A stretch of DNA of 64,000 bases from Actinospica robiniae DSM 44927 (lineage in GTDB: Bacteria > Actinomycetota > Actinomycetes > Streptomycetales > Catenulisporaceae): positions 3,469,372 through 3,533,371 of the forward strand of contig NZ_KI632511.1 in assembly GCF_000504285.1 (NCBI RefSeq). Reading direction: 5' to 3'. Shown here in pieces: positions 1-9,596 of this stretch (positions are counted from its first letter, which is position 1; every line of letters begins with the position of its first letter). The notes below the pieces were generated by a model. The model had not been told where the DNA came from and did not search any database. It saw nothing but the letters and a program-made list of their open reading frames with translations. A program made the translations under genes and the position numbers.

Positions 1-1
1 C

Positions 2-106
2 GGCAGCGCCGGCGTCGTGATTCTGGCGTCCAAGTCGCCGCCCGAAGGCCTGAAGGAAGTGGCCTCCGAGCTGGCCGCCGAACTGCGTCGAGACCGGTCG
101 TCGTAG
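2..106 (+). CDS. C-terminal fragment of an unidentified protein
   Basis: The reading frame entering at the left edge is open and ends in TAG at 104-106. The last residues read GSAGVVILASKSPPEGLKEV followed by an Ala/Glu/Leu/Arg-rich helix. About 34 residues are visible and there is not enough to name a family. It converges on the FtsX-type permease on the other strand with only 26 bases between them. The frame choice rests on the natural-looking composition and the absence of any competing gene. Confidence 0.45.
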   Translation, partial: GSAGVVILASKSPPEGLKEVASELAAELRRDRSS

Positions 107-132
107 CCGACGTGGCTTCTGCTGAACGCGCG

Positions 133-1911
133 TCATGCGGGCTCCGCGTCGAGCACGCGGCCGGCGGGGCTGCGGGTGTGCAGCCACGTTGGCAGGGCGG
201 TCAGCGCGCCGACCGCCGCCAGGATGACGAGCCCGGCGGTCAGCAGCCATGCCGGCGGCGGGGTGACGGAGTCGCCGAAGAGCCGGTACAGCCCGAGCCC
301 GGCCGGGATGCCCGCCGTCACCGCCGGTATGGCCGGCAGGAGCTGGGCGACGCAGAGTGCTGAGACGGTCTGACCGGGGGTGGCGCCCAAGGTCCGGGCG
401 ATGGTCAGGGTACTCCTGGCCTGGATGGCGCTGCTCCAGCCGAGCAGCACGGTGTTGAGCGCGGAAAGCGCCACCAGCATGAGGGTGACGGCGAGCAGGA
501 CCCGGTCGGTCTGGTCGTTGCGCACTTGGATGGGGCCGAAACGCACTGCGGCGGGGGCGTTGTCCTGATCGGCGTGATAGGTGAGCAGCGCGGTCACCAT
601 GACGGTGGTGGCGGCCGTGCCGGCGCAGGTCAGGGCTGCGCGTCCGGGTCGGCCGGCGAGTAGCCGGATGCCGAGCAGCAGCGATGTCGGGAGGAACGCC
701 GTCACGGCGTTCAGGTGCGGGTGGAAGGTGGGTGCGTGGGCCGGGTCGGCCAGCGCGCGGACGGCCGCGGTACGGGCCGTGCGTAAGACCGGGCCGAGGG
801 TGCCGATCAGGGCAATCACAACGGCGACGAAGACGGCTGCCCAGACGGTGTTCGAGTCCGGCGGCCCTACGGTGTCGAGCAGCCCGGCGCTGGGATCGAC
901 GAGGCGCGGCGCAGCGAGCGTTCCAGCGGTCAGTCCGAGCGCGGTGGCCACGACGGTCAGCAACAGGTATTGCGTCAGCTGGACGGCGATCACGGTCTGC
1001 GGCCCGGCTCCGACCGCCTTGAGCAGCGCGGCACGCCGGTTGTCGCGGGCCGCGCGGGCGGTGGCCGATCCGGCGAGCGTGACGATCGCGGCGATGGCGA
1101 GCAGCCAGCCGCCGACGACCAGGGTGGGCCGGGTGAACTCGATGATGGCCGTGTCCGTCTTCAGGACATTCGGCCAATAGTGGAAGTCGAGCCAGGTGTC
1201 CGTCTTGATCGCCAGGACGGCCGCGGAACGGCCGAATCCCTGGGCTGCGGCCGGATCGGACAGCTTCAGGTCGATCAGGTAGAGGCTGGTCGCATCGCCC
1301 ACCGCCGCATGGGCGTCGGCGGTGGTGAGCCAGATGATGCCGCCGGCGTCGCCGGGTCCGATCTGCGCCGGATCGCTCCACGGATACACCGCGACGGCCG
1401 TGCTGATCGCGAGCCCGACGACCGGGTAGCTGCGCCCGCTCACGGTGATCCGATCACCGACGCGCACACCGAGCGCCTGCGCGAAGCCGCGCTCGACGAC
1501 CGCGCCGCCGGGACGCACCCAGCCGCCGGAGGTCACCAACGGCTGGTCGACGGCAGACGGCGCGGCATCGCGCCCCTCGACCGCGGAGTGCGCGGGACGA
1601 CCGTGCGCCACGATGGTGGTGTCGAAGGCGAAGAACGGGCCGCCGAGCGCGGCGACACCGGACACGCGGGCCAGGCGCGAGGCGATGCCGACGGGATCCG
1701 GGTCCGTGGTCGTGGCCATCACGTCGGGTCCTGCGGTGGCCGCGCGGGTCTTGACGTACCCGGTCGAGACCGCGTCGGTGGTCGCGGTGCCCAGGGCCAG
1801 GGTGGCGGTGGCGAGGGTGACGGCGAACACGAACATGACCGCCTCGCCGGGACCGCGGCGCAGATCGCTCCAGATCAGACGCCACATCAGCAGCAGACGT
1901 CCCACGATCAA
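133..1911 (-). CDS. ABC transporter permease, FtsX/MacB type
   Basis: A 592-residue integral membrane protein: one N-terminal membrane segment (about residues 20-45), a large extracytoplasmic domain, then hydrophobic clusters near 265-380 and 470-585, with a possible second FtsX-type repeat. This is the build of single-gene FtsX-like permeases that export peptides, lipids or drugs rather than import nutrients. Its TTG start at 1911 overlaps the stop of the ATPase gene (TTGA), so translation is probably coupled; a GTG two codons downstream is an alternative. With the ATPase and PadR regulator it forms one leftward operon. The substrate cannot be read from sequence. Confidence 0.85.
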   Translation of the reverse strand: MIVGRLLLMWRLIWSDLRRGPGEAVMFVFAVTLATATLALGTATTDAVSTGYVKTRAATAGPDVMATTTDPDPVGIASRLARVSGVAALGGPFFAFDTTIVAHGRPAHSAVEGRDAAPSAVDQPLVTSGGWVRPGGAVVERGFAQALGVRVGDRITVSGRSYPVVGLAISTAVAVYPWSDPAQIGPGDAGGIIWLTTADAHAAVGDATSLYLIDLKLSDPAAAQGFGRSAAVLAIKTDTWLDFHYWPNVLKTDTAIIEFTRPTLVVGGWLLAIAAIVTLAGSATARAARDNRRAALLKAVGAGPQTVIAVQLTQYLLLTVVATALGLTAGTLAAPRLVDPSAGLLDTVGPPDSNTVWAAVFVAVVIALIGTLGPVLRTARTAAVRALADPAHAPTFHPHLNAVTAFLPTSLLLGIRLLAGRPGRAALTCAGTAATTVMVTALLTYHADQDNAPAAVRFGPIQVRNDQTDRVLLAVTLMLVALSALNTVLLGWSSAIQARSTLTIARTLGATPGQTVSALCVAQLLPAIPAVTAGIPAGLGLYRLFGDSVTPPPAWLLTAGLVILAAVGALTALPTWLHTRSPAGRVLDAEPA

Positions 1912-2729
1912 CCGTCCCAGCCCAGCAGCACGCCGAATCCCGTACCGCCGCCGACGCCGTCCAGGCGCGGGTCGATGCGTATGTCGTCGGCCAGCATCCC
2001 GTCGCGCAAGGAGACGACGCGATCCGCTGTGGCGGCGACGCGCTCGTCATGAGTGACCATCACCAGCGTCTGGCCGGCGGCGCGCAACTCGTCGAAGAGC
2101 CGGAGGATCTCGAGGGTGGCCGCGCTGTCGAGGTTCCCGGTCGGTTCGTCGGCCAAGACCACCAACGGCTCGTTGACGAGGGCTCGGGCGATGGCGACGC
2201 GCTGGCGCTGGCCGCCGGAGAGCTCCGCGGGCTGATGCCGGGTCCGTTCGGCGAGGCCGACCCGGGCAAGCAGGTCCTCGGCACGTTCGCGGGCGCTGCG
2301 CGGCGAAGCGCCGGCGAGCAGGGCGGGCAGCTCGACGTTCTGCGCCGCGCTGAGTTCAGGCATCAGGTGGTAGGCCTGGAAGACGAAGCCGACCGCGCGG
2401 CGCCGCAACCTGGCCAGCGCCCGCTCACTGAGTCGGTCCACCCGCTGCCCGCCGAGCCACACTTCGCCCTCGGTGGGACGGTCGAGACCGCCGAGCAGCT
2501 GCAGCAGGGTCGACTTGCCGCAGCCGCTGGGCCCGGTCACCGCGAGGGTCTGTCCGGCGGGGATCTCGAGGTCGACCCCGTCGACGGCCCGCACCAGGGT
2601 CTCGTCCTGCCCGTACGTACGCATCAGCCCGACCGCGCGGAGCACCGGCCCGCCGGCCTCGCCCCGCCGGTGCGCGTGCGCGGTCCGGCGCCGCGGCCGG
2701 TCCGCGGTCCGTCGGCCGACTCCGCTCAT
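1908..2729 (-). CDS. ABC transporter ATP-binding protein (LolD/MacB-like)
   Basis: A 273-residue ATPase with all signatures of the class: Walker A GPSGCGKST, signature LSGGQRQRVAIARAL, Walker B VVLADEPTGNLDS and the H-loop in MVTHDERVAA. The TGNLD sequence after Walker B is typical of ATPases that partner FtsX-type permeases. About 30 N-terminal residues are Arg-rich and probably disordered, so a later start is possible. The ATG overlaps the PadR stop (ATGA) and the gene's own stop overlaps the permease start, so the three genes are translationally coupled. It should power the adjacent permease at the membrane. Confidence 0.92.
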   Translation of the reverse strand: MSGVGRRTADRPRRRTAHAHRRGEAGGPVLRAVGLMRTYGQDETLVRAVDGVDLEIPAGQTLAVTGPSGCGKSTLLQLLGGLDRPTEGEVWLGGQRVDRLSERALARLRRRAVGFVFQAYHLMPELSAAQNVELPALLAGASPRSARERAEDLLARVGLAERTRHQPAELSGGQRQRVAIARALVNEPLVVLADEPTGNLDSAATLEILRLFDELRAAGQTLVMVTHDERVAATADRVVSLRDGMLADDIRIDPRLDGVGGGTGFGVLLGWDG

Positions 2730-3274
2730 CCCTCATCTCCCCTGTCTCTGCCGCGCGCGGACCGGGCGGCGGACCAGGTCCGCTCGCATGCCTCCAGCCA
2801 GCGCAGATCGGCCTGCATCCGGAGCGCGATACCCTCCAGGAGCAGGCCGGCCTGTGTGTTCGTGTCCTGATGAATGGCGGCGCGCTGGGCTTCGGCGAGT
2901 GCGCGTATCAGCTCCCGCCGACGCCCGTCGATGAGCGTGAGCGGGTCGGCGAGGCCTGACACGGCGGCGGCCACCAGCTTCAGGTGGACCTCCGCCACCT
3001 CCGCCCTGAGTCCGACGCTCTCGGCCATCCACGCGACCGCCCGCTCCTGCCCGGCCGCGGTCAGCGCGTACACCTTGCGTTGCGGGCCGCGCACCGACTC
3101 GTCCCCGCGTTCCTGGACGACCAGCCCGGCCTTCTCCAGCCGGGCGAGCGTCACGTAGATCTGGCCCGCGTTCAGGCCCTCGCCCAACGGCCCGAGCGCC
3201 GCGGCCAGCCGCCGGCGCAGGTCATAACCGTGCGACGGCTCCTTGGCGAGCAGCGCCAACACCACATCCTGCAC
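2726..3274 (-). CDS. PadR family transcriptional regulator
   Basis: A 182-residue protein beginning MQDVVLALLAKEPSHGYDLR, the classic start of the PadR winged helix, followed by the wing region (GQIYVTLARLEKAGLV, then VYALTAAGQ) and a C-terminal helical dimerisation domain of the Vir/PadR-s2 type. PadR proteins are usually ligand-responsive repressors of the transporter operon they head. It is the first gene of the PadR-ATPase-permease operon, and a perfect 6-bp-arm palindrome lies 26 bases ahead of its start, which fits autoregulation. Confidence 0.9.
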   Translation of the reverse strand: MQDVVLALLAKEPSHGYDLRRRLAAALGPLGEGLNAGQIYVTLARLEKAGLVVQERGDESVRGPQRKVYALTAAGQERAVAWMAESVGLRAEVAEVHLKLVAAAVSGLADPLTLIDGRRRELIRALAEAQRAAIHQDTNTQAGLLLEGIALRMQADLRWLEACERTWSAARSARGRDRGDEG

Positions 3275-3299
3275 CGACCGCCTCCTCGACGACCCCTAA

Positions 3300-3316
3300 T
3301 AGATAGCGGTTATCTA
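3300..3316. promoter_or_regulatory. Likely PadR operator
   Basis: Perfect inverted repeat TAGATA-gcggt-TATCTA lies just upstream of the padR-like gene in an AT-rich island inside very GC-rich DNA. Its position and symmetry fit an autoregulatory operator; binding is inferred from context. Confidence 0.55.
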
Positions 3317-3368
3317 ATAGGTCGTCAACCCGTGGCCGTCGCCTCCGGTACCGCCCACGCTGAGGAAC

Positions 3369-4072
<704 letters not shown>

Positions 4073-4076
<4 letters not shown>

Positions 4077-6649
4077 CGGGTGACCTCCTCGGTCCGGGCC
4101 GGCAGCGTGAGCACCATGGTGAGCCCGCCGCCGGGTGTCTCCTCGGGCAGCAGGGTGCCGCCCATCGCTTCGGCCAGGCCGCGGGAGAGCGCGAGCCCGA
4201 GGCCGACGCCGACGGTGTTGTCGCGGTCGCCGAGGCGTTGGAAGGGCCGGAAGAGCAGGTCCCAGTCGGCCTCGGGAATGCCGGGGCCGCGGTCGATGAT
4301 GCGCACTTCCACGCGGTCGCCGAGGGCTGAGACGGTGATCGTGACCGGCGAGTCGGTATGGCGCACGGCGTTGCCGATCAGGTTCGCGATGACGCGTTCG
4401 AGCAGCGGCGCGTCCACGAGCACCTCGGGGATGCCGGGCTCGGGCGGCTCGAGCAGGACGCGGTGGGCGGCTTCGGGCACGTCGTCGATGGCACGCGGGA
4501 CGATGTCCTCCGCGGCGGCCGGTTCGAGCCGCGGTTTGAGGGCACCGGCTTGGAGCCGGGACATGTCCAGCAGGTTTTCGACCAGGCCGATGAGCTTGTC
4601 GAGGGATTCCTCCGCGGCCTCGAAGAGTTCGGCGCGGTCGTCCGCGGGCAGCTCGAGTTCGGGGTCGCGCAGGGTGCTGATCGAGGCCTTGGCCGCGGCC
4701 AGCGGGGTGCGCAGGTCGTGCGAGACCGCGGCGAGCAGCGCGGTGCGCATCTTGTCGGCAGCGGCCAGGGTCTGGGCGGAGGCGGCTTCGCGGGCGAGGC
4801 GGCGGCGCTCCATCGCAGCCGTGGCCTGTGCGGCGAACGCGGCGAGCACGCGCTGGTCGGCGGCGGGCAGAGTGCGTCCGCGCAGGGCGAGCACTGCGCC
4901 CGGGCCGGCGTCGATCACGGTGTCGGCGCCGCCCGGACTGAGCGCCGGGTCGCTGCCGGTGGAGGCGACCAAAGTCCAGCGCGTCGGGTCGTCGATCTCG
5001 TCGGGCAGACGCGGATTGCCCGGGTCCTTGCGTTGCAGCAGGCTGACGCTGGCCATGGTGAAGGTCTCACGGAAGCGTTCGAGCAGGGCGGCGATCGCCT
5101 CGTCGCCGCGCAGCACCGCGACGGCGAAGGCGTTGAGGGTCTCGGCCTCGGCCGAGGATCTGGCCGCACTGCGGGTCTGGCGGATCGCGAGGTTCACCAC
5201 GGACGCGACGGTCAGCCCGACGATGATGAACACGACCAGGGCGATCGCGTTGTTGGCTTCGGCGATGGTGATCGAGTGGACCGGCGGGATGAAGTAGTAG
5301 TTGAGCAGCAGCGAGCTCCAGATCGCCGCCACGCACGCGGAGAACATCCCGCCGAGCCGGGAGATCGCGACGGTGAGGGTGAGGAAGAGCAGGATGTCGG
5401 TGGTCAGGTTGAACCCGAGGTCCTCGCTCACGCTGGTCAGCAGCAGGGCGAGCAGCGGCGGCGCGACGAGCCCGGCCGCGATGCCGCGCCACCGCCCGCC
5501 AGAGCCCCAGGCCGCCTGCCGCAGCGGGTTCGGCGGCAGCCACCAGCGGCGGCGACGGTGTCCGGGCCGCGCGTCGTGGGTGACCATGTGCACGTCGATG
5601 TCGCCGGAGTACATGGTCGTCGTCTCGCCGATGCCGCGGCCGGTCAGGAAGCGGTTGACCCGGCTGCGCCGCGAGGTGCCGAGCACGAGCTGCGTGGCGT
5701 TCTTGGCCTGGGCGAACTCGCTCAACGCGCGTGGGACGTCGTCGCCGATGATCGAGTGGTAGCTGCCGCCGAGGGATTCGACCAGGTGGCGCTGCGCGGC
5801 CAGGGCCGTCGGGCTTGTGCCCCCGGCCAGCCCGTCCGAGCGGGCGATGTGCACGGCGATCAGTTCGCCGCCGGCCGCGCGAGCCGCGATCCGGGCGGCA
5901 CGGCGGATGAGCATGTCCCCGGATTCGTCTCCCGGCAGGGCGATCACGACGCGTTCGCGTGCTTCCCAGATCCGGTCGATGTTGTGCTCTTCGCGGTAGC
6001 GCTGCAGCACCTCGTCCACGCGGTCGGCGACCCAGAGCAGCGCCAGTTCGCGCAGCGCGGTGAGGTTCCCGACGCGGAAGTAGTTGCCGAGCGCCGCGTC
6101 GATCTTCTCGGCGGCGTAGACGTTTCCGTGCGCGAGTCGGCGCCGCAGCGACTCCGGCGACATGTCCACGAGCTCGATCTGATCGGCCGAACGGACGACC
6201 TCGTCCGGCACGGTCTCGCGCTGCGGCACGCCGGTGATGCGCTGGACCACGTCGTTGAGGGACTCGAGGTGCTGGACGTTGACGGTCGAGATCACCTCGA
6301 TGCCGGCGTCGAGCAGGTCCTGGATGTCCTGCCACCGCTTCTCGTGCCGCCCGCCCGGCACGTTGCTGTGCGGCAACTCGTCGACCAGCGCGACCTGGGG
6401 ACGGCGCGCGAGGACCGCATCGAGGTCCATCTCGGGGAAATCCACGCCCCGGTACTCGCGATGGGAGCGCGGGATCAGCTCGAGGCCGTCGGCCATCTTC
6501 GCCGTCGCGGCGCGCCCGTGGGTCTCGACGTAGGCGAGCACCACGTCCGCGCCGCGCTCGGCCCGCCGATGACCCTCTTCGAGCATCTTGTAGGTCTTGC
6601 CCACGCCCGGCGCCGCGCCGAGATAGACCCTGAGCTTGGCTCGTTGCAT
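4073..6649 (-). CDS. kdpD: KdpD osmosensitive K+ sensor histidine kinase
   Basis: An 858-residue protein with the complete KdpD layout. The N-terminal KdpD domain (about 1-210) has Walker A GAAPGVGKT and motif VDELPHSNVPG; a universal-stress-like domain covers about 230-365; four membrane segments lie near 385-500; a GAF-like region, the HisKA domain with phospho-accepting H644 in SHDLRTPLAAAK, and an HATPase domain (RIIDRGPGIPEAD, GVGLGLAL) follow. It overlaps kdpE by 4 bases. It is separated from kdpC by about 100 bases holding a strong hairpin, so sensor genes may be expressed at a different level from the pump genes. Confidence 0.95.
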
Positions 6650-6696
6650 CGTGCGATCAACCGTCCTTGCCGGCCGTGCTTGCCAAAGAAACGGGT

Positions 6697-6731
6697 CCTT
6701 CCCGGCCGCCGTAGCCGGGCGGCCGGGAAGG
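6697..6731 (-). terminator. Intra-locus hairpin between kdpC and kdpD
   Basis: A perfect 14-bp inverted repeat (6697-6710 with 6718-6731) around a 7-nt loop lies between the pump genes and the sensor genes. No U-tract is obvious on the leftward transcript, so it may act as a weak terminator, attenuator or mRNA-stability element that lowers kdpDE relative to kdpFABC. Confidence 0.6.
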
Positions 6732-6752
6732 GGGTGATGACGTCGTGCGACT

Positions 6753-7505
6753 TCAGGAAGTGACGCCCGTCGCGAACGCCGTCGTGCTGGTGTCGGTGCT
6801 CGGGTACTTCTGGTCGAGGGCGATGTTGAGGGTGGTGGTGTTCACGGCCGGCTCGCCGAGGATGCCGATGTCGCGGCCTGAGGTGTTCGCGGCGATCAGG
6901 GTCTTGACCTGGGCGACCGAGAGTCCTCGGGTGGCGGCGATGCGGGCGGCCTGCTGGTCGGCGTTCTGCGGGGTGATGTAGGGCTCGACGTCGGAGCCGG
7001 ACTCGGTGACCGCGTCCGTAGCGACCTGTGAAGCGGTGACGGTGGCGCCGCCGACGGAGTCGAACGCGGCCATGTTCGTGCGCATGGCGGTAATCAGCGT
7101 GGTCAGGGTGTCGCTGTTCGGGCCGAGGTTGTTGCTGCCGGATGCGGTGTAGGTGCAGCCGTCGGCGAGTTGGATGGTGAAGCCGCCGGCCGTCGAGTCG
7201 ACGGCGAAGGTGGGGCGGGGCTGGAAGTACTTGTTGATCGGGTCGGCGTAGCCGGTGACCCCGTCCTTCTTGTTCAGCGCGGTCTCGGCGGCGGACGGGC
7301 TGACGAACGTCTGGCACAGCAGCTTGGAGCCGATGACCTGGCTCTTGCTGTTCGTGATGAGCGAGCCGTTCGCCTGGTTGTGGAACGCCGCCTGCCCGAT
7401 CCCGGTCATCACGAGGGGGTAGATGATGCCGAGGATGACGGTGAGGACGATCATCGCGCGGATGGCTGCGAGGTGGCGCAGCACCGGTCCTGGAAGTCTG
7501 GACAT
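6753..7505 (-). CDS. kdpC: Potassium-transporting ATPase subunit KdpC
   Basis: A 250-residue protein with one N-terminal membrane helix (about residues 13-33; IRAMIVLTVILGIIYPLVMT) and an extracytoplasmic domain. Family landmarks: YPL after the helix, GSKLLCQTFVSPSA, YFQPRP, SGSNLGPNSDTL and DVEPYITPQNADQQAARIA. It is longer than the roughly 190-residue enterobacterial protein because of extra extracytoplasmic segments, common in actinobacteria. It stabilises the KdpA-KdpB complex. It lies 6 bases after kdpB. Confidence 0.95.
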   Translation of the reverse strand: MSRLPGPVLRHLAAIRAMIVLTVILGIIYPLVMTGIGQAAFHNQANGSLITNSKSQVIGSKLLCQTFVSPSAAETALNKKDGVTGYADPINKYFQPRPTFAVDSTAGGFTIQLADGCTYTASGSNNLGPNSDTLTTLITAMRTNMAAFDSVGGATVTASQVATDAVTESGSDVEPYITPQNADQQAARIAATRGLSVAQVKTLIAANTSGRDIGILGEPAVNTTTLNIALDQKYPSTDTSTTAFATGVTS

Positions 7506-7511
7506 GAGTGC

Positions 7512-9596
7512 TTACCGTCCCATTCCGGGGAGCAGGTGGATGACGAGGTCGAGCAGCTTGATCCCGGCGAACGGGATGATCAGGCCGCCGGCGCCGTAGA
7601 TCCACAGGTTGCGGCGGAGCAGCGCCGAGGCGGAGGACGGGGTGTAGCGCACTCCGCGCAGCGCCAGCGGGATCAGCGCGACGATGATCAGGGCGTTGAA
7701 CACGATCGCGGAGGTGATCGCGGAGGCGGGGCTGTAGAGGTGCAGGATGTTGAGCTTGGACAGGCCCGGGAAGACGCCCGCGAACATCGCCGGGAGCATC
7801 GCGAAGTACTTCGCGACGTCGTTGGCGATCGAGAACGTGGTGAGCGCCCCGCGGGTGATCAGCAGCTGCTTGCCGATCTCGACGATCTCGATGAGCTTGG
7901 TCGGGTTGGAGTCGAGGTCGACCATGTTCCCGGCCTCTTTGGCGGCCGAGGTGCCGGAGTTCATCGCGACGCCGACGTCGGCCTGGGCGAGGGCGGGGGC
8001 GTCGTTGGTGCCGTCGCCGGTCATCGCGACGAGCTTGCCGCCCTCCTGCTCCTTGCGGATCAGGGCGAGCTTGTCCTCCGGGGTGGCCTCGGCCAGGAAG
8101 TCGTCGACCCCGGCCTCCTCCGCGATGGCCTTGGCCGTCAGCGGGTTGTCCCCGGTGATCATGACGGTCTTGATGCCCATCTTGCGCAGTTCGGCGAAGC
8201 GCTCCTTTATCCCGTCCTTGACCACGTCCTTGAGGTGGATCACGCCGAGGACGCGGGCCTCGGAACCCTGCACCTGGGCGACCACCAGGGGTGTGCCGCC
8301 GGCCGCGGAGATCGCGTCGACGCTCTGGCCGACCTTCGGGTCGGAGTGCCCGCCGGCGTCGCGGACCCAGTCGCGCACCGCGTTGGCGGCGCCCTTGCGG
8401 ATCCGGGTGCCGTCGGGCAGGTCCACCCCGGACATGCGGGTCTGGGCGGTGAACTCAATGAAGGTCGCGTCGTGCACCTCGCGCCCGCGCAGCCCGTAGC
8501 GCTCCTTGGCGAGCACGACGATCGAGCGGCCCTCGGGGGTCTCGTCGGCGAGTGAGGAGAGCTGGGCGGCGTCGGCGAGCTCGTCGATCGAGACGCCGTC
8601 GGCGGGCACGAACTCGCTCGCCTGCCGGTTGCCGAGGGTGATGGTGCCGGTCTTGTCGAGCAGCAGGGTGTTGACGTCGCCGGCGGCTTCGACCGCGCGC
8701 CCGGACATCGCGAGCACGTTGCGCTGCACGAGCCGGTCCATGCCCGCGATGCCGATCGCCGAGAGGAGGGCGCCGATCGTGGTCGGGATGAGGGCGACCG
8801 TGAGCGCGACCAGGATGACCAGGGACTGCGGGGCGCCGGCGAAGAACGCGAACGGCTGCAGGGTGACCACGGCGAGCAGGAAGACGACCGTGAGCGAGGC
8901 GAGCAGGACGTTGAGGGCGAGCTCGTTCGGCGTCTTCTGCCGCGCCGCGCCCTCGACGAGTGCGATCATCCGGTCGATGAACGTCTCGCCCGGCTTCGTC
9001 GTGATCTTCACGACGATCTCGTCGGACAGGACCCGGGTGCCGCCGGTCACCGCAGACCGGTCGCCGCCGGACTCGCGGATCACGGGAGCGGACTCTCCGG
9101 TGATCGCCGACTCGTCCACCGAGGCGACGCCCTCGACGACGTCGCCGTCGCCGGGGATGATCTGGCCGGCGGTGACGACCACGTAGTCGCCGAGCTTGAG
9201 TTCGGTCGCCGAGATCTGCGTCTCCGCGCCCTTCACGCCCGGCTGCCACGAGGCGATGCGCCGCGCGGTGGTCGAGGTCTTGGTCTTGCGCAGCGTCGCG
9301 GCCTGGGCCTTACCCCGGCCCTCGGCCACGGCCTCGGCGAGGTTCGCGAACAGGACCGTGAGCCACAGCCACACGGTGATGGTCCAGGCGAAGATCGAGG
9401 GGTGCTCGATCGCGGAGAAGGTCGTGAGCATCGACCCGATCTCCACGACGAACATGACCGGGTTCTTCAGCTGCACCCGCGGGTCGAACTTGCGCAGCGC
9501 GTCCGGCAGCGACGTGTAGAGCATCTTCGGGTCGAGCAGGCCCCCGCCCATCCGGCTGGTGTCCTTGACCGCGTCAGAAGGAGTGATGGCAGACAT
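7512..9596 (-). CDS. kdpB: Potassium-transporting P-type ATPase subunit KdpB
   Basis: A 694-residue P-type ATPase. The phosphorylated aspartate is D314 in [11 protein letters not shown]; the actuator loop is [12 protein letters not shown]; the nucleotide-binding and hinge motifs are [11 protein letters not shown] and [14 protein letters not shown]. Membrane segments lie at about 35-80, 220-285 and 585-690. It couples ATP hydrolysis to high-affinity K+ import through KdpA. Its ATG directly abuts the kdpA stop. Confidence 0.97.
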   Translation of the reverse strand: MSAITPSDAVKDTSRMGGGLLDPKMLYTSLPDALRKFDPRVQLKNPVMFVVEIGSMLTTFSAIEHPSIFAWTITVWLWLTVLFANLAEAVAEGRGKAQAATLRKTKTSTTARRIASWQPGVKGAETQISATELKLGDYVVVTAGQIIPGDGDVVEGVASVDESAITGESAPVIRESGGDRSAVTGGTRVLSDEIVVKITTKPGETFIDRMIALVEGAARQKTPNELALNVLLASLTVVFLLAVVTLQPFAFFAGAPQSLVILVALTVALIPTTIGALLSAIGIAGMDRLVQRNVLAMSGRAVEAAGDVNTLLLDKTGTITLGNRQASEFVPADGVSIDELADAAQLSSLADETPEGRSIVVLAKERYGLRGREVHDATFIEFTAQTRMSGVDLPDGTRIRKGAANAVRDWVRDAGGHSDPKVGQSVDAISAAGGTPLVVAQVQGSEARVLGVIHLKDVVKDGIKERFAELRKMGIKTVMITGDNPLTAKAIAEEAGVDDFLAEATPEDKLALIRKEQEGGKLVAMTGDGTNDAPALAQADVGVAMNSGTSAAKEAGNMVDLDSNPTKLIEIVEIGKQLLITRGALTTFSIANDVAKYFAMLPAMFAGVFPGLSKLNILHLYSPASAITSAIVFNALIIVALIPLALRGVRYTPSSASALLRRNLWIYGAGGLIIPFAGIKLLDLVIHLLPGMGR

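Noticed and set aside
1970-2870. Plus-strand frames of about 270 codons over the ABC ATPase and padR genes
   Set aside because: Antisense shadows; the minus-strand genes carry intact Walker and PadR motifs and overlap start-to-stop.
4358-6763. An 801-codon open frame on the plus strand over kdpD
   Set aside because: It mirrors the real gene on the other strand; open antisense frames are expected at this GC content and the translation is His/Gln/Arg/Gly-rich with no domain.
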